Source of the DNA: CAVYXK01 sp963708245
Lineage (GTDB): Bacteria; Pseudomonadota; Alphaproteobacteria; Acetobacterales; Acetobacteraceae
Direction: 5' to 3'
DNA length: 64,000 bases
Assembly (NCBI GenBank): GCA_963708245.1
Contig: OY970201.1
Location: 8,060,001 to 8,124,000, forward strand
Shown here: piece by piece, positions 24,870 through 33,730 of the stretch
Layout: each line of letters starts with the position of its first letter
Position numbering within the stretch: the first letter of the stretch is position 1
Notes under the pieces: model-generated
Database searches by the model: none
Told to the model about the DNA's origin: nothing
Seen by the model: the letters and a program-made list of their open reading frames with translations, nothing else
Translations under genes and position numbers: made by a program

Positions 24870-26416
24870 TCCTACTGAGTCGCAAACCGGACGGGCTGAC
24901 GGCCTGATTTAGCCCTTGCTGCGACGCGGTCGCGCTATGGTACGGGTGAAGATTCGAACCGCTCGGGGAGGGCGGCATGGATCTTCGCGATCGGTCTGGC
25001 ACGGAAGCCCGGTTCAGAGCCTACGCGGCGGATTTGGCCTCGGTGCTCGGCCATGCCGACCGGGTCGCACCGTTTCAAGACTACTGCATCGGCTTGATCT
25101 CGACCGAGGGCCGCAAGAGCGTCGAACCGCTGGCGGCGGTGACCGCACCAGAGCGGACCGCGGCCCAGCACCAGTCGCTGCTGCATCTGGTGGCGCAAGC
25201 CCCATGGTCGGACCAGGCGATGCTGACCCGGGTGCGCGAGTTGGTGCTGCCATCCATCACCGGCGATGAGCCGATCCAGGCCTGGATCATCGACGACACG
25301 GCGTTCCCCAAGAAGGGCCACCACTCGGTCGGCGTGGCGCGGCAATACTGCGGGCAGCTTGGCAAGCAGGAGAACTGCCAGGTGGCGGTGAGCCTCTCGG
25401 TGGCCACCCACCAGGCCAGCCTGCCGGTCGCCTATCGATTGTATCTGCCGCAGGACTGGGCTGACGACCCGGTGCGGCGGATCACCGCGGGCGTGCCGGC
25501 GGAGGTTACGTTCCAGACCAAGCCGGAGATCGCGCTGCGGCAAATGCGCCAAGCCCACGCTGATGGCCTGCCGGCGGCAGTGGCGCTGATGGACCCAGCC
25601 TATGGCAACAACGCTACGCTGCGTGGCGGGATCAGCGAACTCGGACAGCCCTACGTGGCCGGCATCCTACCCACCACAGCAGTCTGGCGGCCGGGCGAGG
25701 CAGCAGTGCCAGCCCCGGCATGGTCGGGCCGCGGCCGGCCGCCCAAACGGCCGCGCCGTGATGATGCGCATCAGCCGGTCTCGGCCAAGCAGCTGGCGAT
25801 CGAGCTGGCCGCCGACGCCTGGCAGCCGATCACCTGGCGAGAGGGCAGCAACACGGCACTGAGCTCACGCTTTGCCCGCCTGCGGGTGCGTCCGGCACAC
25901 GATGATACCAAACGCAACGAACCTGCGGCGGAAGAGTGGCTGCTGATCGAGTGGCCAGAGGGCGCGAGCGAACCGGACCATTACTGGCTTTCCACGCTGC
26001 CGTCGGACATCACGTTCGAGCGGATGGTGGATCTCACCAAGCTGCGCTGGCGGATCGAACGCGACTATCTGGATCTGAAGCAGGAGGTCGGGCTCGGCCA
26101 TTACGAAGGCCGCGGCTGGCGGGGCTTTCACCATCACGCAAGCCTATGCATTGCGGCCTACGGATTCCTGGTCTCCGAGAAGGCGACAATTCCCCCCTCA
26201 GGACTTGCCCGCGCCTGGCGCGGCCAGCGACCTGCCGTTCCCGCAGGTTACCGACCCAGAGGAGCTGCCGCTGCGTTCGCAGCGTCATGTGCCGAACTCG
26301 ATTGCGACGCTGCGCATCCGTCTCGCACGTACCTTCGTCCATGCACTGCCGCGATGTCCCTGCTGCGGGCATAGGCGCCAGCCCTTAAGCGCGGCATGAT
26401 GAGTGACGCAGTAGGA
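24870..26416 (+). mobile_element. IS701-family insertion sequence, copy 1, 1547 bp
   Basis: Terminal repeats TCCTACTGAGTCGC and, inverted, TCCTACTGCGTCAC are bordered by CTAA on both sides, the YTAR-type four-base duplication of IS701. The other copy at 52471-54017 has exactly the same length and is bordered by TTAG on both sides, confirming the ends. It sits directly against the IS1634 element on the left and the degenerate IS5 on the right. Confidence 0.95.
24977..26374 (+). CDS. IS701-family transposase (copy 1)
   Basis: 465 residues. WIIDDTAFPKKGHHSVGVAR (first Asp), AVALMDPAYGNNATLRGGI (second Asp) and LRWRIERDYLDLKQEVGLG (Glu) form the DDE core; this is the typical IS701/ISAzo-type pattern. 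The protein is identical to that of copy 2 at 52513-53910, so the two are recent relatives. Confidence 0.95.
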   Translation: MDLRDRSGTEARFRAYAADLASVLGHADRVAPFQDYCIGLISTEGRKSVEPLAAVTAPERTAAQHQSLLHLVAQAPWSDQAMLTRVRELVLPSITGDEPIQAWIIDDTAFPKKGHHSVGVARQYCGQLGKQENCQVAVSLSVATHQASLPVAYRLYLPQDWADDPVRRITAGVPAEVTFQTKPEIALRQMRQAHADGLPAAVALMDPAYGNNATLRGGISELGQPYVAGILPTTAVWRPGEAAVPAPAWSGRGRPPKRPRRDDAHQPVSAKQLAIELAADAWQPITWREGSNTALSSRFARLRVRPAHDDTKRNEPAAEEWLLIEWPEGASEPDHYWLSTLPSDITFERMVDLTKLRWRIERDYLDLKQEVGLGHYEGRGWRGFHHHASLCIAAYGFLVSEKATIPPSGLARAWRGQRPAVPAGYRPRGAAAAFAASCAELDCDAAHPSRTYLRPCTAAMSLLRA

Positions 26417-26419
26417 CTA

Positions 26420-27281
26420 AGAGACCGTGTGAAAAGTTCCGGGCGGCGACGGCTGGTGTAGCATGCAAGCTCAACGCGTCTACGCGGAGACGACCATGCG
26501 AACTCGGTGCTACCCTTCAGATCTGACCAACGCACAATGGGCGCTGGTGGCGCCGCATATCCCGGCTGCGAAATCCGGTGGTCGTCCACGCACAACGGAC
26601 GTACGTGCCGTCTTCGACGCCATCATCTATCTGCTCCGCTCTGGCTGCCAATGGCGGCAGCTTCCAAGCGACTTCCCGCCTTGGCCGACCGTGCACGGGT
26701 ACTACCGGAACTGGCGTCCGGGTGCTGCTGCATCGCGCACTGTATCCTCTGGCCCGCTTGGCGGCAGGTCGGAAGCCTGAGCCTACCCTCGCCATCATGG
26801 ATGGCCAGTCGGTGAAGACGACTGAACGTGGTGGGGTTCGCGGACTCGATGGGCACAAACGAGTAAAAGGGAGGAAGCGCCACATCCTGGTCGACATTCT
26901 CGGCCTTCCGATCACCAATCGCGTCGAACCAGCCAACCTGTCGGACTGCCAGGCTGGCGGCCGAATGTTGGCTGGGCTCGCGCCGCTCTGGCCGACCATT
27001 CGAACCATCATTGCTGATCCTGGGCACGAGAGCCGCAAGCTGCTCGTCAGCTGCGGCGCGACGGCTGGAACTTGCAGATCGTCAAGCGCAAACAGCGATC
27101 ATTCAAGGTCGCAGGTCTCACCTGGATTGTTGAGCGCAGCTTCGCATGGCTCGCGTTCAATCGCCGCCTCTCGAAGGATTATGAATGCAATGTCCAGACA
27201 TCAGAAACGGTGCTAGACATCGCTGCGATTCGCTTGATGCTCCATCGTGTCGCTCCAGAATGAACTTCTCACACGGTCTCT
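26420..27281 (+). mobile_element. IS5-family insertion sequence, degenerate, about 862 bp
   Basis: Terminal inverted repeats AGAGACCGTGTGA at 26420-26432 and TCACACGGTCTCT at 27269-27281 enclose the element. It begins inside the CTAA duplication of the upstream IS701. The transposase is broken (see next entry). Confidence 0.88.
26496..27263 (+). pseudogene. IS5-family transposase with frameshifts
   Basis: The expected protein runs MRTRCYPSDLTNAQWALVAP, DVRAVFDAIIYLLRSGCQWR, then (other frames) LAIMDGQSVKTTERGGVRG, GHKRVKGRKRHILVDILGL and TWIVERSFAWLAFNRRLSKD. At least two frame changes (about 26720 and 27055) interrupt it, neither at a clear slippery run, so it is probably dead. Confidence 0.82.
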
Positions 27282-27387
27282 GAAGCGCGACAGGTCGCGT
27301 AGGCAAGGTACGGGAAACCCACCCTGAAAAGCGTCGTCGACCCGATATGACGGCGTTGGAGTGGCATTGCCAGAGGAATCACCTGGA

Positions 27388-27942
27388 TCATGTGCTGACG
27401 CTCGCCGGGTGGCGCTCCGCTAGATCGACAGTCATCCTTGCTTCGAGCATAGCCCGATGGAGCTGCTCGATCGCCTCCGCCTTGGAGATTCCATTGATCG
27501 CGCCGCACTCGGCAGCGAGACGATCGAGCGCGAGCTCGAACAGATTGCGTTGGCTGAAGCTGCTGGAGGAACCATCTGCCGCAGCCTGCAGGTCCCTCAC
27601 CACCTCGGCCAGCGCCCGCAGTTCCCCCGAATTGATCTTCGCCAGGTAGTCCTGCGCGCGCTTGGCCCACATGAGCCGACTGACGCGAGGTCGGCCTTTG
27701 AGCTTCATGAGGGCATCGGTCAATTGCTTCCGGCTCGCAAGCTTTCGCAGGCCTGCAGCACGCGCCTGCGCCACCGGCACACGCAGCGTCATCTGGTTCT
27801 CGTCGAATGAGATGTGGATCAGGTTCAGCCTGTGTCCCGCTATCTCTTCAAAGCCCACGCGGTCAATCCTACCCACGCCATGCGCTGGATAGACGACCAA
27901 ATCACCCTCGCGAAATGGATCTGTATCCTTCGGCTTGGGCAT
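27388..27942 (-). CDS. CarD-family transcriptional regulator
   Basis: 184 residues from the ATG at 27942, giving MPKPKDTDPFREGDLVVYPA; the open frame goes on to 28191, but that part has no CarD similarity, and ATGs at 27975 and 27987 are alternatives. The N-terminal RNA polymerase-interacting (TRCF-like) domain is DLVVYPAHGVGRIDRVGFEE through MTLRVPVAQARAAGLRKL; the helical DNA-binding half has MKLKGRPRVSRLMWAKRAQD, YLAKINSGELRALAEVVRDL and FELALDRLAAECGAING. CarD binds RNA polymerase beta and stabilises open complexes, notably at rRNA promoters. It is transcribed alone. An IS block lies about 100 bases past its end. Confidence 0.88.
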   Translation of the reverse strand: MPKPKDTDPFREGDLVVYPAHGVGRIDRVGFEEIAGHRLNLIHISFDENQMTLRVPVAQARAAGLRKLASRKQLTDALMKLKGRPRVSRLMWAKRAQDYLAKINSGELRALAEVVRDLQAAADGSSSSFSQRNLFELALDRLAAECGAINGISKAEAIEQLHRAMLEARMTVDLAERHPASVST

Positions 27943-28863
27943 CGAGGCTGTCGCCTCGAGGGCGGCAATCACCATCGCCTCTGTCATCGGTGTCGCAGCC
28001 ACCCGGGTCCACCTTTTAATTTGTTGATGCGTTGATATGGCGTCTCGAGCGACAAATGCATCGGCATGTGCCAACAATTCCGCGATGTCATTCAGGCCGC
28101 ACCCAGCGCGAGCCGCGATCTGGCCCGCCGCGTCTTTCGCTTCAGCGTGGCTACCTGCCGAAAGAACTTCTTGCGAAGGACTCCCAAGCAAGGGGTGTTC
28201 GAGATGACTCCAGCCTGTGCGCCGATCTGGCTGATGAGCAGATGCCGCGCGATCGCGACCTGCCGCGGATCTGGATGAAATCCTCGACGACCGTCGACCT
28301 AGCTATCCCAAACTGCGCCACGACGACCCGGCAGCGCCCAAGCCGGTTTCGGCGGAGTTCCGGCTCGCTCAGCACAGGAGTCACCGAGCGGCGGTTGGAT
28401 CACGCCATAGGCGGTAGTTTCACACCCTTGGATATAGCACCGTGACGGGTACGATCCCAGCGCTATGTGCTACATCACTACCCGAGACGCCGATCAGAGG
28501 TACATGCAGCTTGTATTTGGGTGCTTCATCCCCAAGTAACAGACCGATCTGCGCCACAGTAATTTGCATTGCCCTCGGCCCCGAGTTGGCGGGGTGGCGC
28601 TTACGCTGCTGACCCTGCGCCTGGACACCATTTTTGCAACTGGATCAAGCGTGCTCGCGGCGGATGACAACAGTGACTGGCTAACTTTCCCTCCCGTCCT
28701 CTGCTTCCGAGCTCCTATTGCGAGGCGATAAGGACATATCGATGAGCCGGACGCCTACCAGACAAGACGAGGATCCAGAACAGAAAGCCGGGCGACTCCC
28801 CCTCGCAACGAGAGCCCCGTCGCAGCGATCTACGATGAACAGGGCGTCGGATAGGAGACATCG
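27943..28863. other. 900-bp region upstream of carD with no confident large gene
   Basis: An open minus frame continues from carD to 28191 but is not recognisable. The plus strand contains a coding-like stretch around 28275-28380 (DEILDDRRPSYPKLRHDDP) without start or family. One small minus-strand frame at 28420-28569 is listed separately. The region must include the carD promoter; no specific site is called. Confidence 0.4.
28420..28569 (-). CDS. possible small protein, 49 residues
   Basis: Begins ATG at 28569 with GAGGGCA just upstream and encodes MQITVAQIGLLLGDEAPKYK followed by a hydrophobic, glycine-rich remainder ending VTVLYPRV. The composition is protein-like and lower in arginine than chance frames nearby, but there is no family match I recognise and no neighbour to support it. 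Confidence 0.3.
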   Translation of the reverse strand: MQITVAQIGLLLGDEAPKYKLHVPLIGVSGSDVAHSAGIVPVTVLYPRV

Positions 28864-29238
28864 ATGAATTTGTGGCTGATGTCGGACAGCGATGGCCGTG
28901 CGGTCGCGATTCGCGACCACATCGTGCCGCTCTTGCGACGGCATGGTGCCGTACAGGTTCAGCGCGACACGGTGCGGCTGACCGAACTTCTGATGGGTAT
29001 CTGGGCATTTCGGCATTGGACGCCGTTCAATGAACTCGGGCGAGAGGAGGCATCCTCCCCAGGCTATCGGCACGCTATAGAGCGACAACGCGCCAGGCAG
29101 ACGCTGCCATACGGGCTCGACGTTTGGCACGGAGCGGAGCCGGCGAAGGTATTGTGCATTCTATGGGCGGAAGACGGGACGATCGAGGTCGTGAACTTCA
29201 TTCGGGGTCCCTGGGAAGAGGAAGCCCTTGCCCTTTAG
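28864..29238 (+). CDS. hypothetical protein, first of an overlapping pair
   Basis: 124 residues starting MNLWLMSDSDGRAVAIRDHI after a GGAGACATCG ribosome site. Features: an alpha/beta N-terminal part, VQRDTVRLTELLMGIWAFRH in the middle, and an acidic end (RGPWEEEALAL). No signal peptide or membrane segment. It overlaps the next gene by 11 bases, so the two are co-translated. Family unknown to me. Confidence 0.6.
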   Translation: MNLWLMSDSDGRAVAIRDHIVPLLRRHGAVQVQRDTVRLTELLMGIWAFRHWTPFNELGREEASSPGYRHAIERQRARQTLPYGLDVWHGAEPAKVLCILWAEDGTIEVVNFIRGPWEEEALAL

Positions 29239-29488
29239 CGACGAGACATACGTGCATCCCGGGCCTGACGAGTGGAAAACGGCAATGGCAGAAGCAGTCT
29301 ATCGGGTGATCTATCGCGAGGACGACAGCTTCTCTGTCGAGATAACCAGAGCTGGCGTTCTACCCCAAACGGCGGTTGGCTTCGCAACCGAAGCCCAGGC
29401 TCATGGCTGGATCGCGCAGGATAAAAGATTATGGCAAGCCGCTGATCCCTTCAGGGCACCGGCGGGTCGGAAGTGGCGCGGGTGTTGA
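29228..29488 (+). CDS. hypothetical protein, second of an overlapping pair
   Basis: 86 residues if started at the TTG at 29228, which has GAGGAAG just upstream; an ATG at 29285 would give 67. AEAVYRVIYREDDSFSVEIT and GFATEAQAHGWIAQDKRLW look like a compact beta-alpha domain of the kind found in small uncharacterised proteins. The overlap with the upstream gene implies a shared role. No function can be assigned. Confidence 0.55.
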   Translation: MPFSDETYVHPGPDEWKTAMAEAVYRVIYREDDSFSVEITRAGVLPQTAVGFATEAQAHGWIAQDKRLWQAADPFRAPAGRKWRGC

Positions 29489-29641
29489 TCGAGAGAACTC
29501 GTTGGTGTGATGGGGTGGCAGTGCGCGGTTATACGATGCCGTTCCCGACCGGCCGACGTCCTGCGATGGTCTGGTTCACGCGCGAAGCCCGCCAATCGCG
29601 GGGAATGATAGCGACGTAGGACGATTCCGACAAAAGGTTGG

Positions 29642-30817
29642 TCACGTGGCGGACGGTCTTGCCGCCAATATTGCCGCCTCGCTGAGCTGCAAGTATACCA
29701 GCTCCAGCAGCCTCTCTCGGGCACGCACGGCAATCTCCTCCAGCGACGGCGTTCGAGCGATGCGGTCCCGGGCATAGCGGCGGACCTCTTCCAGACTAGG
29801 CACCATGGGCAGATCGACTTCGCTCCAGAATGCCTCCGCCTGGGTCCGAGCCGACAAAAAGCGCGCCTTCAATTCAGCCCAGCCCGGCGTATGGGCCAGT
29901 GCGTCGTGCACTTGGTTCGCAATCTGATTGATCGGAAAAGACGCGGCAAGCTGGCAGGCAACCTTATCGATGACGAGCCTTCCCAATCGTTGCTCACCTC
30001 TGATCACTGCCTTTGGCGGGACATGCAAGCCCCAGACGAATCCGAACCAGGATAGTACACGCAGGGCATAGTACGTGGGATCGTACTCCCACCAGCGGAA
30101 CCCCTGTCGGACCGACGCTTGGTAGGCATGATGGTTGTTGTGCCAGCCTTCACCCATTGTCAGCAGTGCCAGCAGCCAGTTGTTCCTGGACTGGTCGCCC
30201 GTCACGTAACGTTGGCGGCCGATGACATGGGCGAGCGAGTTGATGCTGAACGTCGCATGCCAGACCGCGACGGTGCTCCAGCAGAAGCCGACGGCCAATC
30301 CCGGCCAGCCGGCGATCAGCAACGTTGCTATGGCGAGCAGTGCCGCGGGCAGGTAGCGGTGCCTATCGAGCCACAGGAGTTCTTTGTACCGGGTGAGGTC
30401 TTGCACCACCGCATAGTCCGTCGCATCATTCCGCGGCACGAAGATCCAGCCGACATGGGCGTAGAGAAAGCCACGCTGCACCGGCGAATGCACATCCGCC
30501 GTCGTATCCGAGTATCGGTGGTGCAGGCGGTGCTTGGCCGCCCACCACAGGACACCGCGCTGGGCTGAGGTCTGCGCCAGGAAGGCCAGGCAGAACTGAA
30601 GGAAGCGCGTCGTGTGAAAGGCGCGGTGGGCGAAGTAGCGATGGTAGCCTGCTCCGATCGCGAAGATCCGAACCAGATACAACACCATCGCCAGCGTAAG
30701 GGCGCGCCACGTCACTCCCGTCCAGAACACCGCGATGCATCCCACGTGGATCAGTAGGAAGCCGATGCTGGAAGGATAGGCGATGTCGTCTGGCTGTTGC
30801 TTCGTGATCGACGTCAT
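29642..30817 (-). CDS. acyl-CoA (delta-9 type) fatty acid desaturase
   Basis: 391 residues from MTSITKQQPDDIAYPSSIGF (ATG at 30817; the open frame has seven more codons upstream). The three histidine boxes HRYFAH, HRLHHRYSD and HNNHHAY bind the di-iron centre, with hydrophobic spans between them for the membrane. The enzyme introduces a cis double bond into acyl chains and so tunes membrane fluidity. A long helical C-terminal tail (RARERLLELVYLQLSEAAIL) is extra. It starts 31 bases after the helicase gene on the same strand, so a shared cold-response operon is plausible. Confidence 0.93.
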   Translation of the reverse strand: MTSITKQQPDDIAYPSSIGFLLIHVGCIAVFWTGVTWRALTLAMVLYLVRIFAIGAGYHRYFAHRAFHTTRFLQFCLAFLAQTSAQRGVLWWAAKHRLHHRYSDTTADVHSPVQRGFLYAHVGWIFVPRNDATDYAVVQDLTRYKELLWLDRHRYLPAALLAIATLLIAGWPGLAVGFCWSTVAVWHATFSINSLAHVIGRQRYVTGDQSRNNWLLALLTMGEGWHNNHHAYQASVRQGFRWWEYDPTYYALRVLSWFGFVWGLHVPPKAVIRGEQRLGRLVIDKVACQLAASFPINQIANQVHDALAHTPGWAELKARFLSARTQAEAFWSEVDLPMVPSLEEVRRYARDRIARTPSLEEIAVRARERLLELVYLQLSEAAILAARPSAT

Positions 30818-30847
30818 AGGGGCAGAACCTCGCCTCAAAGCTCGATG

Positions 30848-32080
30848 TTATGCCGCCGTCCGAAGCGTAGCCGGGCCGCGTGTGCGTCGGCGGCGGCGGG
30901 GTGGCTGGTTTTCTGGAGCGGATAGCTGTCCGCGCACCGGCTGAACGGCCGCTGACGCCTGTCCCGCAACATGGATCGCTGTGCCGGCGATGCGCTCGAT
31001 TGCGCGCATTGTGCCATGCTCCGTGGCACCACAGAACGATATCGCCACACCGCTGGCGCCGGCACGCGCAGTCCGGCCGATGCGGTGCACGTAATCCTCT
31101 GGTTGCGCCGGCAAATCGAAGTTGATCACATGCGAAATACCGGTCACGTCGATGCCACGCGCGGCAATGTCGGTCGCGACGAGCACGCGCGCGCGACCGC
31201 TGCGAAACTCTTCCAGCGCCTTCTGACGCGCCGGCTGGCTCTTGTTACCGTGCAGGGCGCTCACCCGAACGCCGCCGGCATCGAGCGATTCGGCGACCCG
31301 GTTGGCAGTCCGCTTCGTACGGGTGAAAACGATGACTCGCGATAATGCCGGATCTGTCAGCAACCGACCCAGGAGCGCCCGCTTGCCGGCAGGATCGACG
31401 AAATGCACGTGCTGTTCGATTGGCAGCGCGACCGGTGCAGTGCGGGCAACGTCCACCCGCACCGGGTCGAGCAGCAGGGTTTCGGCGAGCTTGCCGACCT
31501 CCGCCGGCATGGTCGCAGAGAACAGCGCCGATTGGCGTGCCGTGGGCAAAGCCGCGACGATACGGCGAATGTCGCGAATGAAGCCGAGGTCGAGCATGCG
31601 GTCCGCCTCGTCGAGGACAAAGTGGCTGACCTGGTCCAGTTTCAGTTCGCCGGTGGCCAGGAGGTCGCAGATACGGCCGGGCGTGCCGACCACGATGTCG
31701 GCGCCCCCGCGCATCCGCTGCACTTGCATGAACCGGCTCACTCCGCCGAGAATCGCAACCACGCGACTCTTCTGGCCGCCGAGCTTGTGCAGGCTTTCCT
31801 CGATCTGCAAGGCCAGTTCGCGTGTCGGCGCCAGGATGAGGGCACGTGTGCCGTAGCGGCGAGGCTGCATGGGATTGCCGGCCAGGTGCTGCAGCATCGG
31901 CATCGCAAAAGCGGCAGTTTTGCCGGTACCCGTCTGGGCGATGCCGAGCAGATCCCGTCCGGCGAGCAGGTGTGGAATGGCAGTTGTCTGGATTGGGGTT
32001 GGTTGAGCGAAGCGTGCCTTGTCGAGGGCGCGCAACAGCGTCTCGGCCAGGCCAAGCGCCGCAAAGTTATTCGATGTCAC
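30848..32080 (-). CDS. DEAD-box ATP-dependent RNA helicase, RhlE-like
   Basis: 410 residues from a GTG at 32080 (VTSNNFAALGLAETLLRALD), preceded by GGAG eleven bases upstream. The upstream extension of the frame is not family-like. Q-motif ARFAQPTPIQ, motif I AQTGTGKT (48-55), motif Ia APTREL, VGTPGR, motif II LDEADRML, SAT, and HRIGRTAR are all present. A basic tail (PPRRRRRTRGP) probably binds RNA. Such helicases unwind structured mRNA and help ribosome assembly, particularly in the cold, which fits its desaturase partner. Confidence 0.92.
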   Translation of the reverse strand: MTSNNFAALGLAETLLRALDKARFAQPTPIQTTAIPHLLAGRDLLGIAQTGTGKTAAFAMPMLQHLAGNPMQPRRYGTRALILAPTRELALQIEESLHKLGGQKSRVVAILGGVSRFMQVQRMRGGADIVVGTPGRICDLLATGELKLDQVSHFVLDEADRMLDLGFIRDIRRIVAALPTARQSALFSATMPAEVGKLAETLLLDPVRVDVARTAPVALPIEQHVHFVDPAGKRALLGRLLTDPALSRVIVFTRTKRTANRVAESLDAGGVRVSALHGNKSQPARQKALEEFRSGRARVLVATDIAARGIDVTGISHVINFDLPAQPEDYVHRIGRTARAGASGVAISFCGATEHGTMRAIERIAGTAIHVAGQASAAVQPVRGQLSAPENQPPRRRRRTRGPATLRTAA

Positions 32081-32520
32081 GAAGTAATATGCTCCAGTGT
32101 GCGTCGCCACAGGTTCAAACCTGCGGCAATGACGAGTGCCCTTCAATGTTCGCCTCCCCGCGCGACTGTGGGGCGAACGCGTTGCAACTGACGTTCCGGG
32201 GGCGCACCGTCTGAAACAGCGGGGTGCCAATCACGCATCCACGGAATATCGCTCTATATCGCCCCCGAGCCCCTGAGCGCAAGCATACCGGATGGTCATT
32301 GGTCCTCGCCGCGGCTCGAGGCTGGACTTTATTTCCGGCTGGCTCGTGTAATGCGGCGGCGGCTCACCATTTATTTACTCAAGCCCTTGCCGATTCGACC
32401 CTTGCGGAACAGTCCAGTTCGGCAGCGTTCGGAGTCGCAAAGTCGCCTGACGCCGCTCGGCGGGTGCCCCGTGCCGGTTCGTCGTGGCGAGAGCTTAGAG
32501 GCACGAGAGCTTAGAGGCAC
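32081..32520. other. upstream region of the helicase gene, no gene found
   Basis: About 440 bases between the divergent helicase and a plus-strand hypothetical gene. It contains short hairpins (for example CCACAGGTT/AACCTGCGG at about 32108-32127) that could be part of the helicase leader, but none is followed by a T-run and no promoter could be chosen. Confidence 0.35.
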
Positions 32521-32928
32521 ATGAACAGGCGCCGACTGAGCCGACCGTCGCTCAAGATCCCGCGGCAGGGGGATCCGCAGCGGGACAGCCGCTTCATCGT
32601 TGAAGTGTGGAATCCATTCCTCAGCGCCTACCAAGGAGCTGGCTCAGTTGAGGATGGACTGGCGCGCGTCGACGAACTGGCCAGCCTGATCTGTCGGATG
32701 TGGTTGCAGGGACACCCGAAGCGGGATGTCCCCGTCGATGTTCCCGACGCGGTCGGAACCAACGGAGCGAGATGGGCGGAATTCCGGATCAATGCGACGA
32801 CAATCAAAAGTTACGATACGCGATATCACGCTCGATCGGAGTGGGAAAGGGCAGCAGGCATGAAGCAGGCTGCCGCCATAACCTGCACCAGGGTGGGCTA
32901 CGCCCCCTCCGTTTCCACCGGATCGTGA
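32521..32928 (+). CDS. hypothetical protein
   Basis: 135 residues starting MNRRRLSRPSLKIPRQGDPQ. The middle (FIVEVWNPFLSAYQGAGSVE, DGLARVDELASLICRMWLQ) looks like a helical domain; the C-terminus after KSYDTRYHARSEWERAAG is less convincing. No recognised family, no signal or membrane segment. It precedes an acyl carrier protein gene on the same strand by 39 bases. Confidence 0.45.
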   Translation: MNRRRLSRPSLKIPRQGDPQRDSRFIVEVWNPFLSAYQGAGSVEDGLARVDELASLICRMWLQGHPKRDVPVDVPDAVGTNGARWAEFRINATTIKSYDTRYHARSEWERAAGMKQAAAITCTRVGYAPSVSTGS

Positions 32929-32967
32929 CTCGCCGGTGAGTGGGTCGCGTTTGCGCCGAGCCAATTT

Positions 32968-33285
32968 GTGGCGCCCTCCCCCCGAGTTCAGCATGCACAT
33001 GTTGCAGGTGCTGCTTCTGCTCCAGTCCAGGAGGCTGAGCGTCTGCCTGATCCTGCCCGGAGGGTCGTGCTGATCATCAGTGGCCATCTTGGCATTGATC
33101 CGACCGTTCTCGTCCCCGAGGCTTCCCTGGTCGATGACCTTGACGCCGACAGTCTGGATACCATTGAGCTGATCATCGCCTTCGAGGAAGCGTTCAGCAT
33201 TGAAATTCCCGAAGCCGACGTGGAGCGAATCAGAACCGTGAAAGACGCGATAGAGTACGTTCAGTCGAGAACCACATCAGAGTAA
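32968..33285 (+). CDS. acyl carrier protein-like protein
   Basis: Up to 105 residues from a GTG at 32968; the true start may be further in, since the first 30 residues are not ACP-like. The domain shows VDDLDADSLDTIELIIAFEE, with Ser of the DSLD motif as the phosphopantetheine site, and FSIEIPEADVERIRTVKDAI, the usual helix III region. It would carry acyl groups on the cofactor arm. No synthase or ligase gene is adjacent, so it is an orphan carrier distinct from a fab-cluster acpP. An IS remnant follows directly. Confidence 0.8.
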   Translation: MAPSPRVQHAHVAGAASAPVQEAERLPDPARRVVLIISGHLGIDPTVLVPEASLVDDLDADSLDTIELIIAFEEAFSIEIPEADVERIRTVKDAIEYVQSRTTSE

Positions 33286-33316
33286 CCTGAACCAACGGTC
33301 TCACCCCGGCTCTCAA

Positions 33317-33519
33317 CGGTTCCACCTCGGCCCATTCGGCATCGGTCAGATCGCTCTCATAGCGCAGTCGGCTACGGTCGTACCGCGTCCGGTTCTCTTT
33401 GGTCCACGTTCAATCCCCCGAATCGATGCTCGCGGGATAGAGAATCACAGACAATTCAATGGCTTCAAGGGCGATCCGCTAACCGATTCTAGAGACTCAA
33501 TTTGTTCCCGGACGGACAC
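33317..33519 (-). mobile_element. remnant of the IS427-like element (third copy, one end only)
   Basis: About 200 bases match the start end of the elements at 5062 and 55324, from the terminus TGTTCCCGGACGGACAC (33503-33519) to the EWAEVEP part of the transposase, with scattered mismatches. TTA follows it, as at 6028-6030. The remaining four fifths of the element are missing. Confidence 0.85.
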
Positions 33520-33604
33520 TTAGACTTTGGTGACGTCGGTCGATTAGATTAGAGACCGAGAACCACCGAAGCGGCCGTTCGGTTCGGCGGGGAGGATCCT
33601 CGCC

Positions 33605-33730
33605 ATGATGGATCAACCTGGATTTCCGCGGGAGACGAGCGTCATCGCACAGCAGCAAGGGCGTCGGTGGGCTCTGACCGACGGAATCGCTGTCAAACGG
33701 CTCGGACGAAGACTACGCTCCGTTCTGTAG
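33605..33730 (+). CDS. possible small basic protein, 41 residues
   Basis: Starts MMDQPGFPRETSVIAQQQGR and ends with a basic run before TAG at 33728. Upstream GGGGAGGATCC is a strong ribosome site about eight bases from the ATG. No family is known to me; the good ribosome site is the main support. Confidence 0.3.
   Translation: MMDQPGFPRETSVIAQQQGRRWALTDGIAVKRLGRRLRSVL

Noticed and set aside
25008..26360. Several long frames opposite or out of phase with the IS701 transposase
   Set aside because: They recur identically in both IS701 copies only because the element is duplicated; their composition is that of GC-rich shadow frames.
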